From: Cryptomeria japonica | Taxonomy: Eukaryota > Streptophyta > Pinopsida > Cupressales > Cupressaceae | Direction of reading: 5' to 3' | DNA length: 64,000 nt | NCBI RefSeq assembly: GCF_030272615.1 | Contig: NC_081414.1 | Span: 237,138,233 to 237,202,232 of the forward strand | Shown: piece by piece, positions 1-12,178 of the stretch | Layout of the letters: each line of letters opens with the position of its first letter | Numbering within the stretch: the first letter of the stretch is position 1 | The notes under the pieces: generated by a model | What the model was told of the DNA's origin: nothing | What the model saw: the letters and a program-made list of their open reading frames with translations, nothing else | Database searches by the model: none | Position numbers and translations under genes: made by a program

Positions 1-108
1 TAATTTGTCCTTCGATTACAGATTTGACTTCACAGTCTACGAGAACAGAACATTTTAATGATAGAGAATCAGAAAAATATAGAACAAAAATGCTCTACTG
101 GCTTCTGA

Positions 109-253
109 AAAATGTGAATCATCCTCTGCACAAATGCGAATTATCCTCTGCACAATTGCAAATTACTGCGTAGACAATTGTGAATTACTGTCTACACAAA
201 TGCGAATTGATGTCTCAACAAATGCGAATTTCCTTCTGCACAAATGCAAATGA
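109..253. repeat. 22-bp minisatellite, array 1
   Basis: About six to seven tandem units of 22 bp built on ACAAATGCGAATT followed by a variable tail such as ATCCTCTGC or ACTGTCTAC. Units differ by a few substitutions but keep the spacing. No coding sense is evident. A second array of the same motif lies about 400 bp downstream. Confidence 0.8.
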
Positions 254-652
254 ATACACAGAAATAAAAGATAGAAGATAGAGTTGTAATCAATTATGAT
301 GTGAGATGAATCCATTATCAAATTTTCCATGATCTCAATGTCATCAAACACGTTGAATCTGTCTAGGTACTTGTGCACAATGTGATAATATCAGGATAGG
401 GCAACTATTTCTTTGAGATCTTGAAATATTTTTTTTGCTCTTATCCACCGTCGATGTGCTCTTCTTTGTCTTATGTGTTCTTTTCTCTTCTTGGAACCTG
501 AAATTTTGAAAGTCACTCTTCCTGCCATAGGATTAGACACATCTTAAGCATTAAAATAATTTTTTTTAGAATTGAAATATTTTTATGGGTTAGCTACGCA
601 AATGACAAAGAAGCATAAACGACAAATAAAAATGAAATTTTGAAGAGGTCCT

Positions 653-791
653 ACAAATGCAAATTGATTATGACAAATGTGAATTGATATCAGCACAAAT
701 GCAAACTGATGTGAGGACAAATGTGCATTGTTTTGAACAAATGCGCATTGTTTTGAACAAATGTGAATTACTGCGTATACAAATGCACACC
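653..791. repeat. 22-bp minisatellite, array 2 (same motif)
   Basis: Six to seven units of 20-22 bp starting ACAAATGCAAATT, ACAAATGTGAATT or ACAAATGTGCATT. It is the same motif and orientation as the array near position 110, so the two are probably one array split or duplicated. Apparent short ORFs here are translations of the repeat. Confidence 0.8.
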
Positions 792-892
792 AGTTCCTTT
801 AGAATCCGTACAAAGCCTGCAAATCATGAAAAAACATGTCAGAGAGGTATAAAAAGGTTGTTAGTTGACGTCGGGTTCACCATTGTTTCTTA

Positions 893-2420
893 AGGGTAAA
901 TTCATCATTTCTAGAATAATCAAATTATTAAGAGTGAATCACAACTCTAATTTAATCAGAAATGCTCCTAAATGACAATCGAATAATGCAAAATCAATTG
1001 GATTGAAATGAATTCTAATTTAAGACTTCCTCAATCAATTTGAAAAAGCTTCCATTGCTCTTCTCCAAATTGTGGATGTAGGATGACTCTTAGGTGTTGC
1101 ACTGAAATTCTTGCATAAGACTGACAATTGCTTCAAATATTATAGTTCTTTCATTCAAGATTGAATTGAGAAAATGATATTGTATTTATAGATTTTCAAG
1201 TGAGATGGGGTGAGATTTGGAACTCAAGTGTTGATTGATAGTTCACTGATTTTGATTTATCAGTTAAGTGAATTGATTGATCTGTTTGTTGGTTGAAAAT
1301 TTTGTACACAGGGAAATATACAAAATTGTGGTTTCAACCACAACGTGTGAGTAAAAATCTCCTAATTAAGGGAACGCTCCCCCTATCTAACTACAACTTT
1401 AAAAATAAAATAGGATGGGACAACAATCTTTCTTCTTCTTTCAAGAAAGACAATATCCTTTTCTCTTCACAGAAAAGTGATAGCGATTTGATATAAAACA
1501 ACAGTAACAAATTTTGAAATGAAATGAGAGAAAGGAAATGAAGTTTCCTAAAAGCTCAAAGACTTTTGTCACTTCCTTCGGGACGAGACAACAATATCAA
1601 GCTCAAAGACTTGATTATATGAAGTCCTATCTACCCTTTTCTATACTAATTCTATTAAGAACAAATTATAACAACTCAAAGACTAGAATATCTTATTCTT
1701 TTCTACTTAAAACAATGGGAAGTAGTATAAGCTCAAAGACTCACATCTATTTCTCACAAAATATTCTTCTAAACTCTCTTAAGAATAAGTGTAAGAACAA
1801 AGACTTACAACTTCTCTCAACAAAATATTTATTTTAATCTATATTAACCTCAAATACTTGCAGCACAAAAACTGCAAATCAAATGCGATTAAGCTCTGTA
1901 AGAAACACTTGCAAGAAAGATAATATAGAACACAAACTCAAGTATGTAGCACAAAGACCCAAAGCTTGAGCAATTTACTTCTATTCCTTTCAATTCTTGA
2001 ATTCACACATGAAATCTCAAAGACTTCTTTGCTGTAAATTTGGCAGAGTTTTTGTTTGCTTTCCAAAAGATAAAAATTACAATAGACCCCCTCAAGTATT
2101 TACAGAAGAGGAGCCTTGAGAAAAAGGTGGGAGGATCCTAACTAACTTGAGAGATTCTCTCAAACACCAAGAATTATTCAATAACTAACTATGACTTTCT
2201 CCAACTACAATCCTAATTGAACACAACTTGTAGTTGCCTTACATGTAATTACAAAAGTGCAAGTAATGGCTTAACTTGCATTTTACAAAAAGGCTTTTAC
2301 ATGTAACTTGTCAAAAGAAAAACTACAACTAAAGATTACAAATGTGAAAAAAGATAACTAAGTGTTGAAAAACACTTAACCTGTAGCACGTGAAGACATG
2401 AATCCTTCAAACTTTTGGAT
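893..2420 (-). repeat. Non-coding tail, probable 3' LTR region of the 2427-5711 element
   Basis: No gene is supported here. The dispersed word CTCAAAGACTT recurs (around 1554, 1600, 1674, 1731, 2015), each copy in different flanking sequence. Read on the - strand, the segment follows directly after the end of the decayed ORF at 2427, the position expected for a 3' untranslated region and LTR. I could not find both LTR ends, a polypurine tract or a target duplication, so LTR status is inferred from position only. Confidence 0.35.
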
Positions 2421-2426
2421 GATTAT

Positions 2427-5400
2427 TTATAGTTCATTGAGATCCGGTTCATGGATGTTCTTGGCAACAACCATGGTCTTCACAATGGTATCATGGCATC
2501 GAAGGAGTGCATAGCTATTTTTCTCCAGGATGGACTGGATTTCATGCAAAAAGATTTGGTGTTTCATCAACATTTGAATTGAAGCAGCTAAGAATTGTTC
2601 GCTCCTCCATTCATTATGAATCCTCATCTGTAAATCAACAAGAACTTCTTCTTCTGGAATCAACTCTCCATCTTGGCTTATTATGTTGCAAGAGGCCTTT
2701 TCACAATGAGAGACAATATCTTTGAAAACTTCACCCCGTAATCTCATTGTATCACCAATCTCCTCAATGAGGGATTTAAGAACAAGGACCTTATTTTCCA
2801 GAAGCTCTTCAAATTCTAAGTACATGACCCTAGAAGAGATGATGGCATGCTCCGGTAGAACACTTAATTATTGTCGAGGCATGATATGCCAGATTGTCAA
2901 ACTATCTTCAACACTTTCCAGATTCTTTTAAAGAGTATTAGAAGTCTGATCTAGTTTCTCTTCAACGGCTTCCAACTTAGACATCATCTGAAAAATGTCT
3001 TTCATCACTTGTGCACATAGATCATGAAGCTGATCAACCCAAGAATCCAATGCTTATACCTTCTGAGAAGCCCTTTCCACTCCATGAATTGATTCTTGGG
3101 AACTGGAAGAACCTATGGAATTACTCCCTTCAGCAACAGGTTTTGTGATTTTATGAACAACTGCCATAAGTTGTCGATTTTCTTCTTCTAACTTGTTTTT
3201 CTTTGCTAGAAGTTGATCACACCGATGTACCAGTGAAGCTATAGAAAACTAAGCATCATGTTTAATCACCTCATGTGTTTGCTTACCCAATTCTATCCTT
3301 GTAACTTTGTAATCAACAAATGACATTTCTTCAAATTTGCAATGGGTTCAACAATTTCAGCTACCTTCATCTTGTTGTTGTTGTCAATAGTTACTTTGGA
3401 GATAGTCTTGGCCTTTTTAGAAACCTTGGATCTAGATTGTTTAAGTTGTTGATAATCAAAGGCATCAGGTGAGATTTCTTGCTTCTTCCTTTTTGGAGTA
3501 AAAGAACTAAGCCATGGAGGTAAAGCCACCAACTTTCCTTCAGTAGCAGCTGTAGGCAAAGGAGAAGTAGTTTTTGTTTGAATAACCATGGTCATCCTGT
3601 GAGGAATATTTGTTTGGATGGTGACCATGATTTTCTTAGTAACCAATGGGCATGAAGATTGCCTCATAAATTATTCAAAACCAGAAGTGGAGGTATCAAT
3701 CTCTAACAGCTGGATACAAGCAAAAGTATCCTCAGGAACTTCCAACACACTCTCTTGTTGATGATCAGGAGGTGGCTCGTATGCCAAAATAGGAATGACA
3801 TTCTGAGGAGATTCATCCACAAGCAAGTCAAGAGGAGAAAGGGGCGTCTGAATGGAAACTAGGGAAATGATCTCATGAGGTGAGTCTAATGCTGGAGACT
3901 TGGGAGCATCATCAAATTGCTACCCTTCTTCTGGATTGTCCAGATCGATCACTTGAACATGAAACCATGACTTTTCCTTCCCACAAACTATCGCCTCCTA
4001 AGGAGGAAGCAATACTGCCCAACTAACTCGCAATTTGATCCTTGTGCCTGAAGATGATGCACCTTCCTTGTTGTCAACCCGAATCTCAGACTTACGTCCA
4101 AGAGGCCCCGTAGAATCATCTTCTTTTCCAATCTTGATTTTTATGAGTCTAACAACATTACTTTTCAGCCAAGATAGGTTGAAATATCTCAATAATGGAT
4201 ATGCACTCCTTGTGTAACCATTGGACTAAAGGAAGTAGAGCTTCCTCAACTCTTCATGAAATATATTCAGGATCAAGTACATGCCCATCGTCAATCATCC
4301 CTTGTGGAATATCCACCAAGTTCAAATCAACAACTTGCTCAACAATGAACCTGTAGTAATCCATCTTCAGAACCTTGACCTCTGTATGAAGATCTACCCA
4401 GGTATCCTCAATGTGATGTACGTGCATGAAGGATTTTTTGATCTTCTCCTTCATACCCCAGTAATCAAAATCAACTCTAGACTTAAACCTTTTGAGATTA
4501 ATTTCTTGCATTTCGGTCTCCATGGCCTTGGCTTTAACGGATGTGACAAGATAATACTGACCAATTTTTAATGGATTTGTTGTAGAGTTCCCCATTCCAA
4601 CCTTATGTCTAACGGATTGATGAGCGTGGATAGCCACAATCTGTCTTCCCAATTCCATAAGAATGATCTTATCAGTTGGGTATCTAGGGAGCATATATGG
4701 TTGCCCACTATAGCATCTGATTCTCATATAGGTGAAGGTCGGGAATTGTAGAAACAAGCATCCATACTCGCTCACTCTTTCCCATGCCTCATCTAATACC
4801 CTTTTGTTCTTCATAGTTCTGTCAAACTGACACATGAAGTAACTAAAGAATGCATGTTGGACTCTTCTGAAATGCAATCTACTAGGTCTCAAAGGCAACT
4901 GATCATAATATTCCCAAACTGGTATAAGCGAGCGATCACCCTTGGTAGAAAGACCTGGAAAATGTCTAAGTGATGCTGCCAAGTACACCAAATATGAGTT
5001 CATGTAGAAAGTCATGGTGGAAGAGACTACTGAAAGTTGTTCACACAAGGCATCACTGATGACTTCTCCCCATGATATATGATGGGACTGCCTTATGAAC
5101 ATGATGAACTAGTACATCCAGGGCTCAAAAACATTAGAATGTTCAAGGCCCATTATCATGTTGACGAGGGTTATGATGTCTCCTATTTCCCATTTGAAGT
5201 CATAGCGGTACAACTTATCCCACCTTGAGTAGGCATTTCGTGGCTCATGGATCCACCTGTTGATATGGCGTTTGCAGTCTTTTTCGCTTTTCACATAATA
5301 CTCAGTTGCACTCTCTTTGGAGATTTCCATGTAAACAGGTGCAGCAGGTATTTTGAATAATTTCTTAATTGTGTCTGCATGAAGGCAGATTATTTCTTCG

Positions 5401-5711
5401 CCATCATTACTTTTAATGATTCTTGTCTCCTTGTCAAAGTGATGGGCGCAAGCAAGAACAAATTCAGGTTCTAGGGCAGCCATTGGGAAAGAAGATGCGT
5501 GATGGATATGGCTATCCAACAACCACTACATATTGCTATCTTGTGGATCCTCAACCCTCTTGACAAACTCTAACATGTCCACATGCCCTATTTCTGTATC
5601 TCTTATGTGATCCAAAGGAGAGGAAACTTGGGAAGGCACAACTTCATTTTGGTAGTTATCATATTTATACTTCATCTTCTTTGGAATTGGTGATGACGAC
5701 AAATCTGACAT
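2427..5711 (-). pseudogene. Decayed retroelement-associated ORF, copy A (unknown function)
   Basis: A long - strand coding relic starting near the ATG at 5711. One frame runs to 4254 with only two in-frame TAG stops (5526-5528 and 5109-5111), then is broken by frameshifts. Landmarks in order: GHVDMLEFVKRVED, then an N-terminal domain with the segment ICLHADTIKKLFKIPA, then FEPWMY, FYMNSYLVYLAASL and FPTFTYMRI, then a Lys/Ser-rich region near 3300-3660, and finally a helical, coiled-coil-like end (2427-2825). Each of the first landmarks has a counterpart in the + strand relic at 40382-46662 (GHVDLKDFKKRM, FEPWMY, FYMSSYAIYILA, FPRFTYLRV), so the two are diverged copies of one family. It is not gag, protease, RT or integrase that I can recognise. 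The N-terminal part resembles plant mobile-domain-like proteins in layout only. Function unknown. Confidence 0.7.
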
Positions 5712-7134
5712 TGATGGACAACCTGGAATAATGTGATGAAGATTAAAAAGTGTTAAGGCAACATCATATTCATCTGCAACTAACATTTTTCCTTCTTCAA
5801 ATGGGGAAAACTTCGACTCTTGCACTTCACAAATTTGTGAGAGAAAGAGGGGAAATAAATGGGAATGGGAAAATCTTGAATTTGACCAATTTCGGATCTT
5901 GGGGAAATTTTTACAAGTATACAAGTTGGAAAGAGCATACATGCAATCAGATTTTTAAAACCCGAATGCAAGTACACTTGTAAATTTGCAAATGGAGAAA
6001 TGGACGGAAAATGAGAATTAGACTTGCGGAAAATGACGAAAATGGAAAGTACGGATATGGGTGACATGAATAGATAATAATAGGAAGATCTAGAAATGTC
6101 ATTCTCGTGAGAATGAGAAGAACTTCGAACATGTAATCCGGTTCTTAAAACCCGATTTTGAAAGGATGGGTATTTCACATCTTTTCAACTTGGAATTTTA
6201 ACAAAAAATGGTTAAATTCTTTAACCGTAAGGGAAGAACAAATATTTCCAGCCAACTTGTAATCGGGATTTAAAATCACGAATACAAGTAAAGAGGGAAA
6301 ATGGGGAAGAACAATGCAATCCAAAAATCTCTTATGAAGGGGGAAAATCTTTCTCACAAAACCGATTTTAGGGGTAAGAACAAGATATTTACAAATTTAC
6401 AACTAGAAAGTGAAAAAAAAGAAAACAAGAAAACAAGAAAATGAAACAAGAAAGGAAAAGAAAACATATCTTGCTTTAATCTGAAATGCCTCTTCAAAAA
6501 GATGAAACAATCTTGGAATGAAGAAGACAAACCATTAAATAAAGACAATCTGCAATGCCAAACCCTTGTCACGTTTTTACAAAAATTCCATTTGCATAAA
6601 AACGTGGTGACCAATACAAATAAAATGGCACGAAAAGTGGCTAAATCTCCCTCTAACTCCAACGCATAAGCAGGAGATGCAAAAATGACTTGGGAGATTG
6701 CTGCTTCGTGGAGTAAAGATCCCTCAAAAAGTGGATTCAAGGAATCACGTGGTAGGTTTTGAAGGAAAAAAAATAGCAACCAAAAACCCCCAAATGGCGT
6801 GAAAGATGTCTACAATTGCATGAGAATCGGAAGGAATCCTAAATGCCTTCTACCTCCAAAAATTTCTTCACAAAATTTGCTTGAAATTCTCAAAAAAAGT
6901 TTTTCCTTGCTGATCGGGTTTTTTGGAAGGAATAACAAGTTCCAAATTGCATGAATTGGAGAAAATCAGGTTTTTGGGATGAAATAACAAGTTTAAAATT
7001 GCACTTTATCTCATTCCTAGGAAAAATCAGATTTTTTTTGGCAACATGACAAGTTTAAAATGTCACTTTTCCCTCAACAAGGCAAAATCGGGTTTTTAAA
7101 ATGCAATTACATGTTTAAAATCTTTCAAAAATGT
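5712..7134 (-). other. Leader region upstream of copy A ORF
   Basis: About 1.4 kb without a supportable gene. On the - strand it precedes the copy A ORF. Its texture of repeated 'TTTAAAAT' and 'ACAAGT' words resembles 12897-13300. That suggests both were one contiguous leader before the Copia element at 7135-12896 landed between them. Short ORFs here have no recognisable domains. Confidence 0.4.
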
Positions 7135-7610
7135 ACTATTACAGAGATAGCCACCGGTCTGCAATGGAGGATATATGATCTGCAATAAGTCGATCTCTGT
7201 TGGAGGAATGAATCAGTCTATTATAGAAGTCAACTTGATCTTCTATTGAATATATTGAAACTATTGTGATCTGACATGATTGTCTTCTTCACCATCTTGC
7301 CTTGAACATAAGAAATGATCCAAACTTTATATCCGAATTGGGTGTGCATCCAAGCAATGTGACTTTCCAATCGTTGGCCTCTTTGCAAAACATCACGTCT
7401 CTTGATTCATATTTAGACATTGGTTATGATAAAGAATATGTCTTTTAAAGGTGGCTTAACATATAAAAATTATTTAAGCAAATCATTTCATTAAATATGA
7501 AACTCGAAAATATATAAAAGTCAGATAATAAATGTGTAAGGCCAAAGGCCCTTCACACATTTGATAGCAAAGTCGGTTATTGAGGATTCGACCAAAGCTA
7601 TTCATCAACA
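7135..7610 (-). repeat. Copia 1 truncated 3' LTR
   Basis: It matches 12422-12896 at nearly constant spacing. On the - strand it starts TGTTGATGAATAGC at 7610 and stops matching at ACTATTACA (7135). The segment corresponding to 12179-12421 is missing, so the R/U5 end was deleted. A TATA-like TATAAAG lies near 7327. Confidence 0.85.
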
Positions 7611-7620
7611 CTCCCTCTTA
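7611..7620 (-). promoter_or_regulatory. Copia 1 polypurine tract
   Basis: Reads TAAGAGGGAG on the - strand, immediately before the LTR start TGTTGATG. This is the expected plus-strand primer position and matches AAGAGGGAG in front of the 3' LTR of Copia 2. Confidence 0.8.
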
Positions 7621-7760
7621 GCTAGGGAGGAATCCTTTTCAACATTTGAGTTACATGGCCACTCCTAGAGAGTGAGTGTACACAAAGGCTAAGTCATGAA
7701 GTCTATTCACCATACCTACTTGCAGAGGGTGAATCCACCACACCTACTCGTAGAGGGCAG

Positions 7761-8013
7761 AACAAGGGCTAGAACCTCAAACTTCTCTCATAGAGAAGAA
7801 TGCAACACAAGGGCTAGTATCTCAAACTTCTCTCACAGAGAAGAATGCTCAACAAGGGCTGATACCTCAAACTTCTCTCATAGAGAAGAATGCTCAACAA
7901 GGGCTGATACCTCAAACTTCTCTCACAGAGAAGAATGCTCAGCAAGGGTTGATACCTCAAACTTCTCTCACAGAGAAGAATGCTCAACAAAAAACTTTTC
8001 TCACAGAGAAGAA
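7761..8013. repeat. 45-bp minisatellite in the Copia 1 pol-to-PPT spacer
   Basis: Five full units and a partial unit of about 45 bp (AACAAGGGCTGATACCTC followed by AAACTTCTCTCAYAGAGAAG and AATGCTC). The period is a multiple of three, so the + strand appears to encode a 15-residue repeat. That ORF is a by-product of the array, not a gene. It lies between the RNase H end and the polypurine tract. Confidence 0.85.
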
Positions 8014-8049
8014 TGTATAATAATACATATCAAGTAAGTAACTGATGCT

Positions 8050-11000
8050 AAGACTCCCTCTCAACAAGAGCTTCATTTTCCACAATTCCAAGCTTGTCTT
8101 GAAAATGCACAAATTTTACTTTCGCAAGAGGCTTCATGAAAATGTTCGTCGTCTGCTCCTCAGTACAAATGTATCTCAATTGAACAACATTCCTTTGTAC
8201 CATATCTTTGATATAGTGGTACTAAATTTCTACATGCTTCGTTTTGTCATGAAATACTGGATTGACTGAAAGCTTTACACAACTTTGATTATCACAATGT
8301 ATGATGGTAGGCTCCAATGATTGACCAAACAATCCCGCAAGAAGCTTACGAAGCAACACTGTTCATGAGTTGCTACACATGTTGCAATGTATTCTACCTA
8401 TGCAGTGCTTAGAGCTACTCGGGACTGCTTCCTACTCCACCAGGAAATCATAGCAAATCCCAAACTAAAATAACAACCAGAAGTGCTCTTTCGATCAGTA
8501 ACACTTCCTACCCAATCAGAATCTGAATATCCTTCAAGAATTAGATCCATACTGAAAGAGTATTTCAAGCCATATCCAACTGTGCCACACAAGTATCTCA
8601 AGATATGCTTGACTGCAACTAGGTGTATCTGTCTAGGTTCACTCATGAATTGAATAAGTGCACTTACTGCATAAAAAATATCTGGTCTAGTGTTGACTAG
8701 ATACATTAGGGACCCAATCAATTGCATGTACATAGTAGGGTTCACAAGATCTAAACTAGCTGCAGCTTCTCTTAATTTTTTTAAGTTGGTTTCCATGGGT
8801 GTGGACATGTATTTACAATTAGTCATTCCAAATCTCTTTAAGATGTCGATGGTGTATTTACCTTGACTTAGGATAATCCCATTGGGCCTCTGCCACACCT
8901 ACAACCCTAGAAAGAAGTGCATAGGTCCTAAGTCTTTCATCTCAAATTCTGAAGTCAGCTCCTTCTTACATCTGATAATGAGATGATCTTCTCTGGTAAT
9001 AAATATACCATCAACATAAAGTACCAAGATCAACATATCACCATTGAATACTTCGAAGTAAAGGTTTGGATCAACATCATTTTTGCAGAAACCCAAACCC
9101 ACTAAGTATCTATCAATTCTTTCATACCAAGCCCGAGGTGTCTGTTTAAGACCATATATGGTCTTTCTTCAACTTACACACTAGAGACTCTTTCCCATGA
9201 ATCACGAACCCCTTAGGTTGTTCGATGTAGACTTATTCTTCAATCACACCATTGAGAAAATGAGTCTTCACATCCATCCGATGCAACTTCCATCCCTTAG
9301 CTGCTGCAATAGCAATGATGGTTCTAATGGAAGTATAGCGAGCAATAGGAGAAAATGTTTCTTCGCAGTCAATTCCTTCTTGTTGGGAGAAACCACGAGC
9401 CACAAATCTAGCTTTGTACTTTTCAATGCTGCCATCAGCTGCATGTTTTATTTTGAACAACCACTTGGAAGATATGATGGATTTCCCTTCTAGTCTAGGC
9501 ACAATGTCCCACACATTATTTTTGAGAATGGATTGATATTCTTCTTTCATTGCATCTTTCCAAACTTGTTGATTTGAGGCTTCTTCTACACTAGAAGGTT
9601 CATATTCAATAAGATTACACATTAATGCAACATATCCAAAAATCTTTGTGGTCTTTTGCTTTCTCTGAATGTGCCTCTAGGAGCAGCAAACTGTTCTGCT
9701 TCCTTCATAGTGTTTCGTGCCCAAAGAGGTCTCTTTTGAGACACACAAATATCCCTAGGCCCATCAGTGGGATCCAAGGGTTCAATTGGATCATTGCTTA
9801 TATCAAGTTCTGTAGACTCCCTCTGAACCTCAGGAGTATGGTCAATATCCATATCTTGAGGAGTCTCATCATCTATCTCCATGCATGAGCCCTTTGATTT
9901 TCTGAATGCAACATCTTCCTCAAATGTGACATCCCTGCTAACCTCTATTTTCTTTTGACTAGGAATGTAAACACGACAGGCTTTGGAGGTTTCACTGTAG
10001 CCTACAAATATTCCTCGCTTGCCAGAAGGCTCCAACTTGGTTCTCTTGTCCTTGGGAACATGACGATACACAGGACAACCAAATATTCTCATGTGATTGA
10101 TATCAGGCTTGATACCCGAGAAGGCTTCTTCAAGAGTTATATTTTGTAATATCCGATGAGGACATCTATTTTGAACATACACTATTGTTCTAGAGGCTTC
10201 TGCCCATAGAAAAATATGAAGGTCTTGATCATGAATCATAGCTTTAGCAGCTTCAACTAATATTTGTTCTTTCTTTCAGCAACCCCATTTTGTTGAGGGT
10301 TGTAAGGAACACAAAATTCCCTCTTGATCCCTGCCTCAATACAGAAATCACGAAAGCTACCCGAGGTGTATTCACCTCCATTGTCAGACCTTAGAATTTT
10401 AATTTTTTTTCCAGTGATACTCTCTACAAGAGCTTTAAATTCTTTAAACCTACCTAGGACTTCATCAAACTCTTTAGACCTTAAGAAATAAATACAAGTC
10501 TTCCTAGAGTAGTCATCTATAAAAGTTACATAATACAAACATCCACTTAGGGATGGAGTTGACATTGGACCGCATAAATCTGAATGTACAAGATCTAGTA
10601 TTTCTTTAGACCTACTTTCACTGCTATGAAAAGGACTTTTAACATTTTTACCCATAGCACAACCTTTACAAGTACCATCATTTACATGAATGAGTTTAGG
10701 AATACCTTTTACCATCTTCTCCAAAGATGGAAGAGCCCTGAAGTGAAGATGTCCAAGTCTTCTGTGCCAGAGTTCGCTAGAACTTGCAGAATCATGAATA
10801 AGTGCTTGAACTAGGAGAGTGGAAAATTTGTATAAACTCTCATGTCGATTTCTGATCACACGAGCAGTCTTGATATTGGAGTTCTTAGGCCAAGCAAGAA
10901 CTCTTCCTTCAAAATGCAATTTGATATCCCTTATCCTCCAAGGCTGAAATAGATACTATGTTCCTCTTGATCCCTGGAACGAAAAATACATCACTTAGGT

Positions 11001-12078
11001 GTAGAGAAACTCCTGATTCAATTTTTAGAGATGTAGCACCAATTCCTCTTACAACATAGCGTGCATCATCCCCAATGATGACTTGGAGATGTGACTCTTT
11101 CTCTACTAAATCAGAAAGGTACTCCCGATGACCGGTGATATGTCGAGTGGCTCCACTATCAATTAACCATGTATCACTGTCCGTAGGAACATTGCTTGAT
11201 AATGCTGATATGAAAAGAAAACCATTGGATTTATCTTCAACCTCCTTCTGAGATGAGACTTCATTGATGTTTGCTCCTTGATGATTAGGTCTTGTTAAAC
11301 AATCTTTTGCAAAGTGACCAAACTTGTCACATCTAAAACACTGGATGCGAGAGAGATCTTTCTTCCTCTTCCTAGAATCAGGTACAAAATCTGATTTGAA
11401 ATTTCTATTCTTTTTGAAGTTTCCCTTCTTCCAATACTTTCTCTTCTTGGTAGATTGAGTGGCAAGAACATGTGTAACTTCATTTTGAGAACTCTTGACG
11501 ATTCCTCTGGCAGTCAATCTTGATTCTTCTTGAATACAATCTGCTTGAAGTCGATCAAACTTAGGTAATTTTTACCTTCCACTTATGCTTTGAAGAAATG
11601 ATTCCCATGAATGAGGCAAACCATTCAAGGCTAGCATAACAAGGTCTTTATCTATCACTTGATCCCCAATTGCGCATAGTTGATCTCTCAATTTTGAAAT
11701 TTTCATGAAATAGGTGATGATTGAATCTCCTTTTGCCATCTTCATCTGGTGGAGTTGCTATCTCAAGGCAAGAGCCCTACTTAAATTGTTAATCTCATAT
11801 AAACCCTCCAAGATCTTGAACATATCTCTTGCAGTTGTCATCTTGGAGATGAGAGACACCAAGTGATCCCTTATAGAGTCGATTAATATCTTCTTTGCCT
11901 TGATTGCATTCTTCTTGAATTGCAGTTTCTCCTCATGATCTTCTGGTTCGGATAAATATTTTTCCTCTATGAATTGAAGAAGATCATTCTCTTCAAGTGC
12001 AATGAGCACTCTAAACTTCCATGAGGCGAAGTTAGATACACCTTCAAGTCTATCTTCGACTTTAAGATCGTTCACCAT
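8050..12078 (-). pseudogene. Copia 1 gag-pol polyprotein (dead)
   Basis: Starts at the ATG at 12078 (MVNDLKVEDRLEGVSNFASW). Gag runs to about 11520, with a CCHC knuckle CFRCDKFGHFAKDC near 11337-11296 and the aspartic protease motif DSGATRHI near 11166. The integrase block (about 10830-10257) has WHRRLGHL and CKGC zinc-binding residues and the catalytic context SDLCGP, FIDDYSRK and NGGEYTS. RT starts near 9590 (ISSKWLFKIKHAADGS). The catalytic box at 9007-9018 reads YVDG instead of YVDD, a single-base change removing the second catalytic aspartate. RNase H (SDSDWVGS, DRKSTSG) is followed by a stop near 8396 and frameshifts down to about 8050. Several breaks occur near 11758, 10919, 10257, 9622, 9233 and 8898. 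Confidence 0.9.
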
Positions 12079-12165
12079 TTTCGAGACTTAGAGATACTGC
12101 ACGAGAGAGAGATGAGAGAATACTTGGAAGTTGATTAGAATTTGATCACGATCTTTTGTCACCGT

Positions 12166-12178
12166 GGCTCTAATACCA
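12166..12178 (-). promoter_or_regulatory. Copia 1 primer-binding site
   Basis: Reads TGGTATTAGAGCC on the - strand directly after the LTR end. It is complementary to the 3' end of initiator tRNA-Met except for one change from the usual TGGTATCAGAGCC. Confidence 0.85.

Noticed and set aside
7696-8037. 113-codon + ORF with a 15-residue repeat
   Set aside because: It is the 45-bp minisatellite read in one frame, antisense to the Copia spacer.
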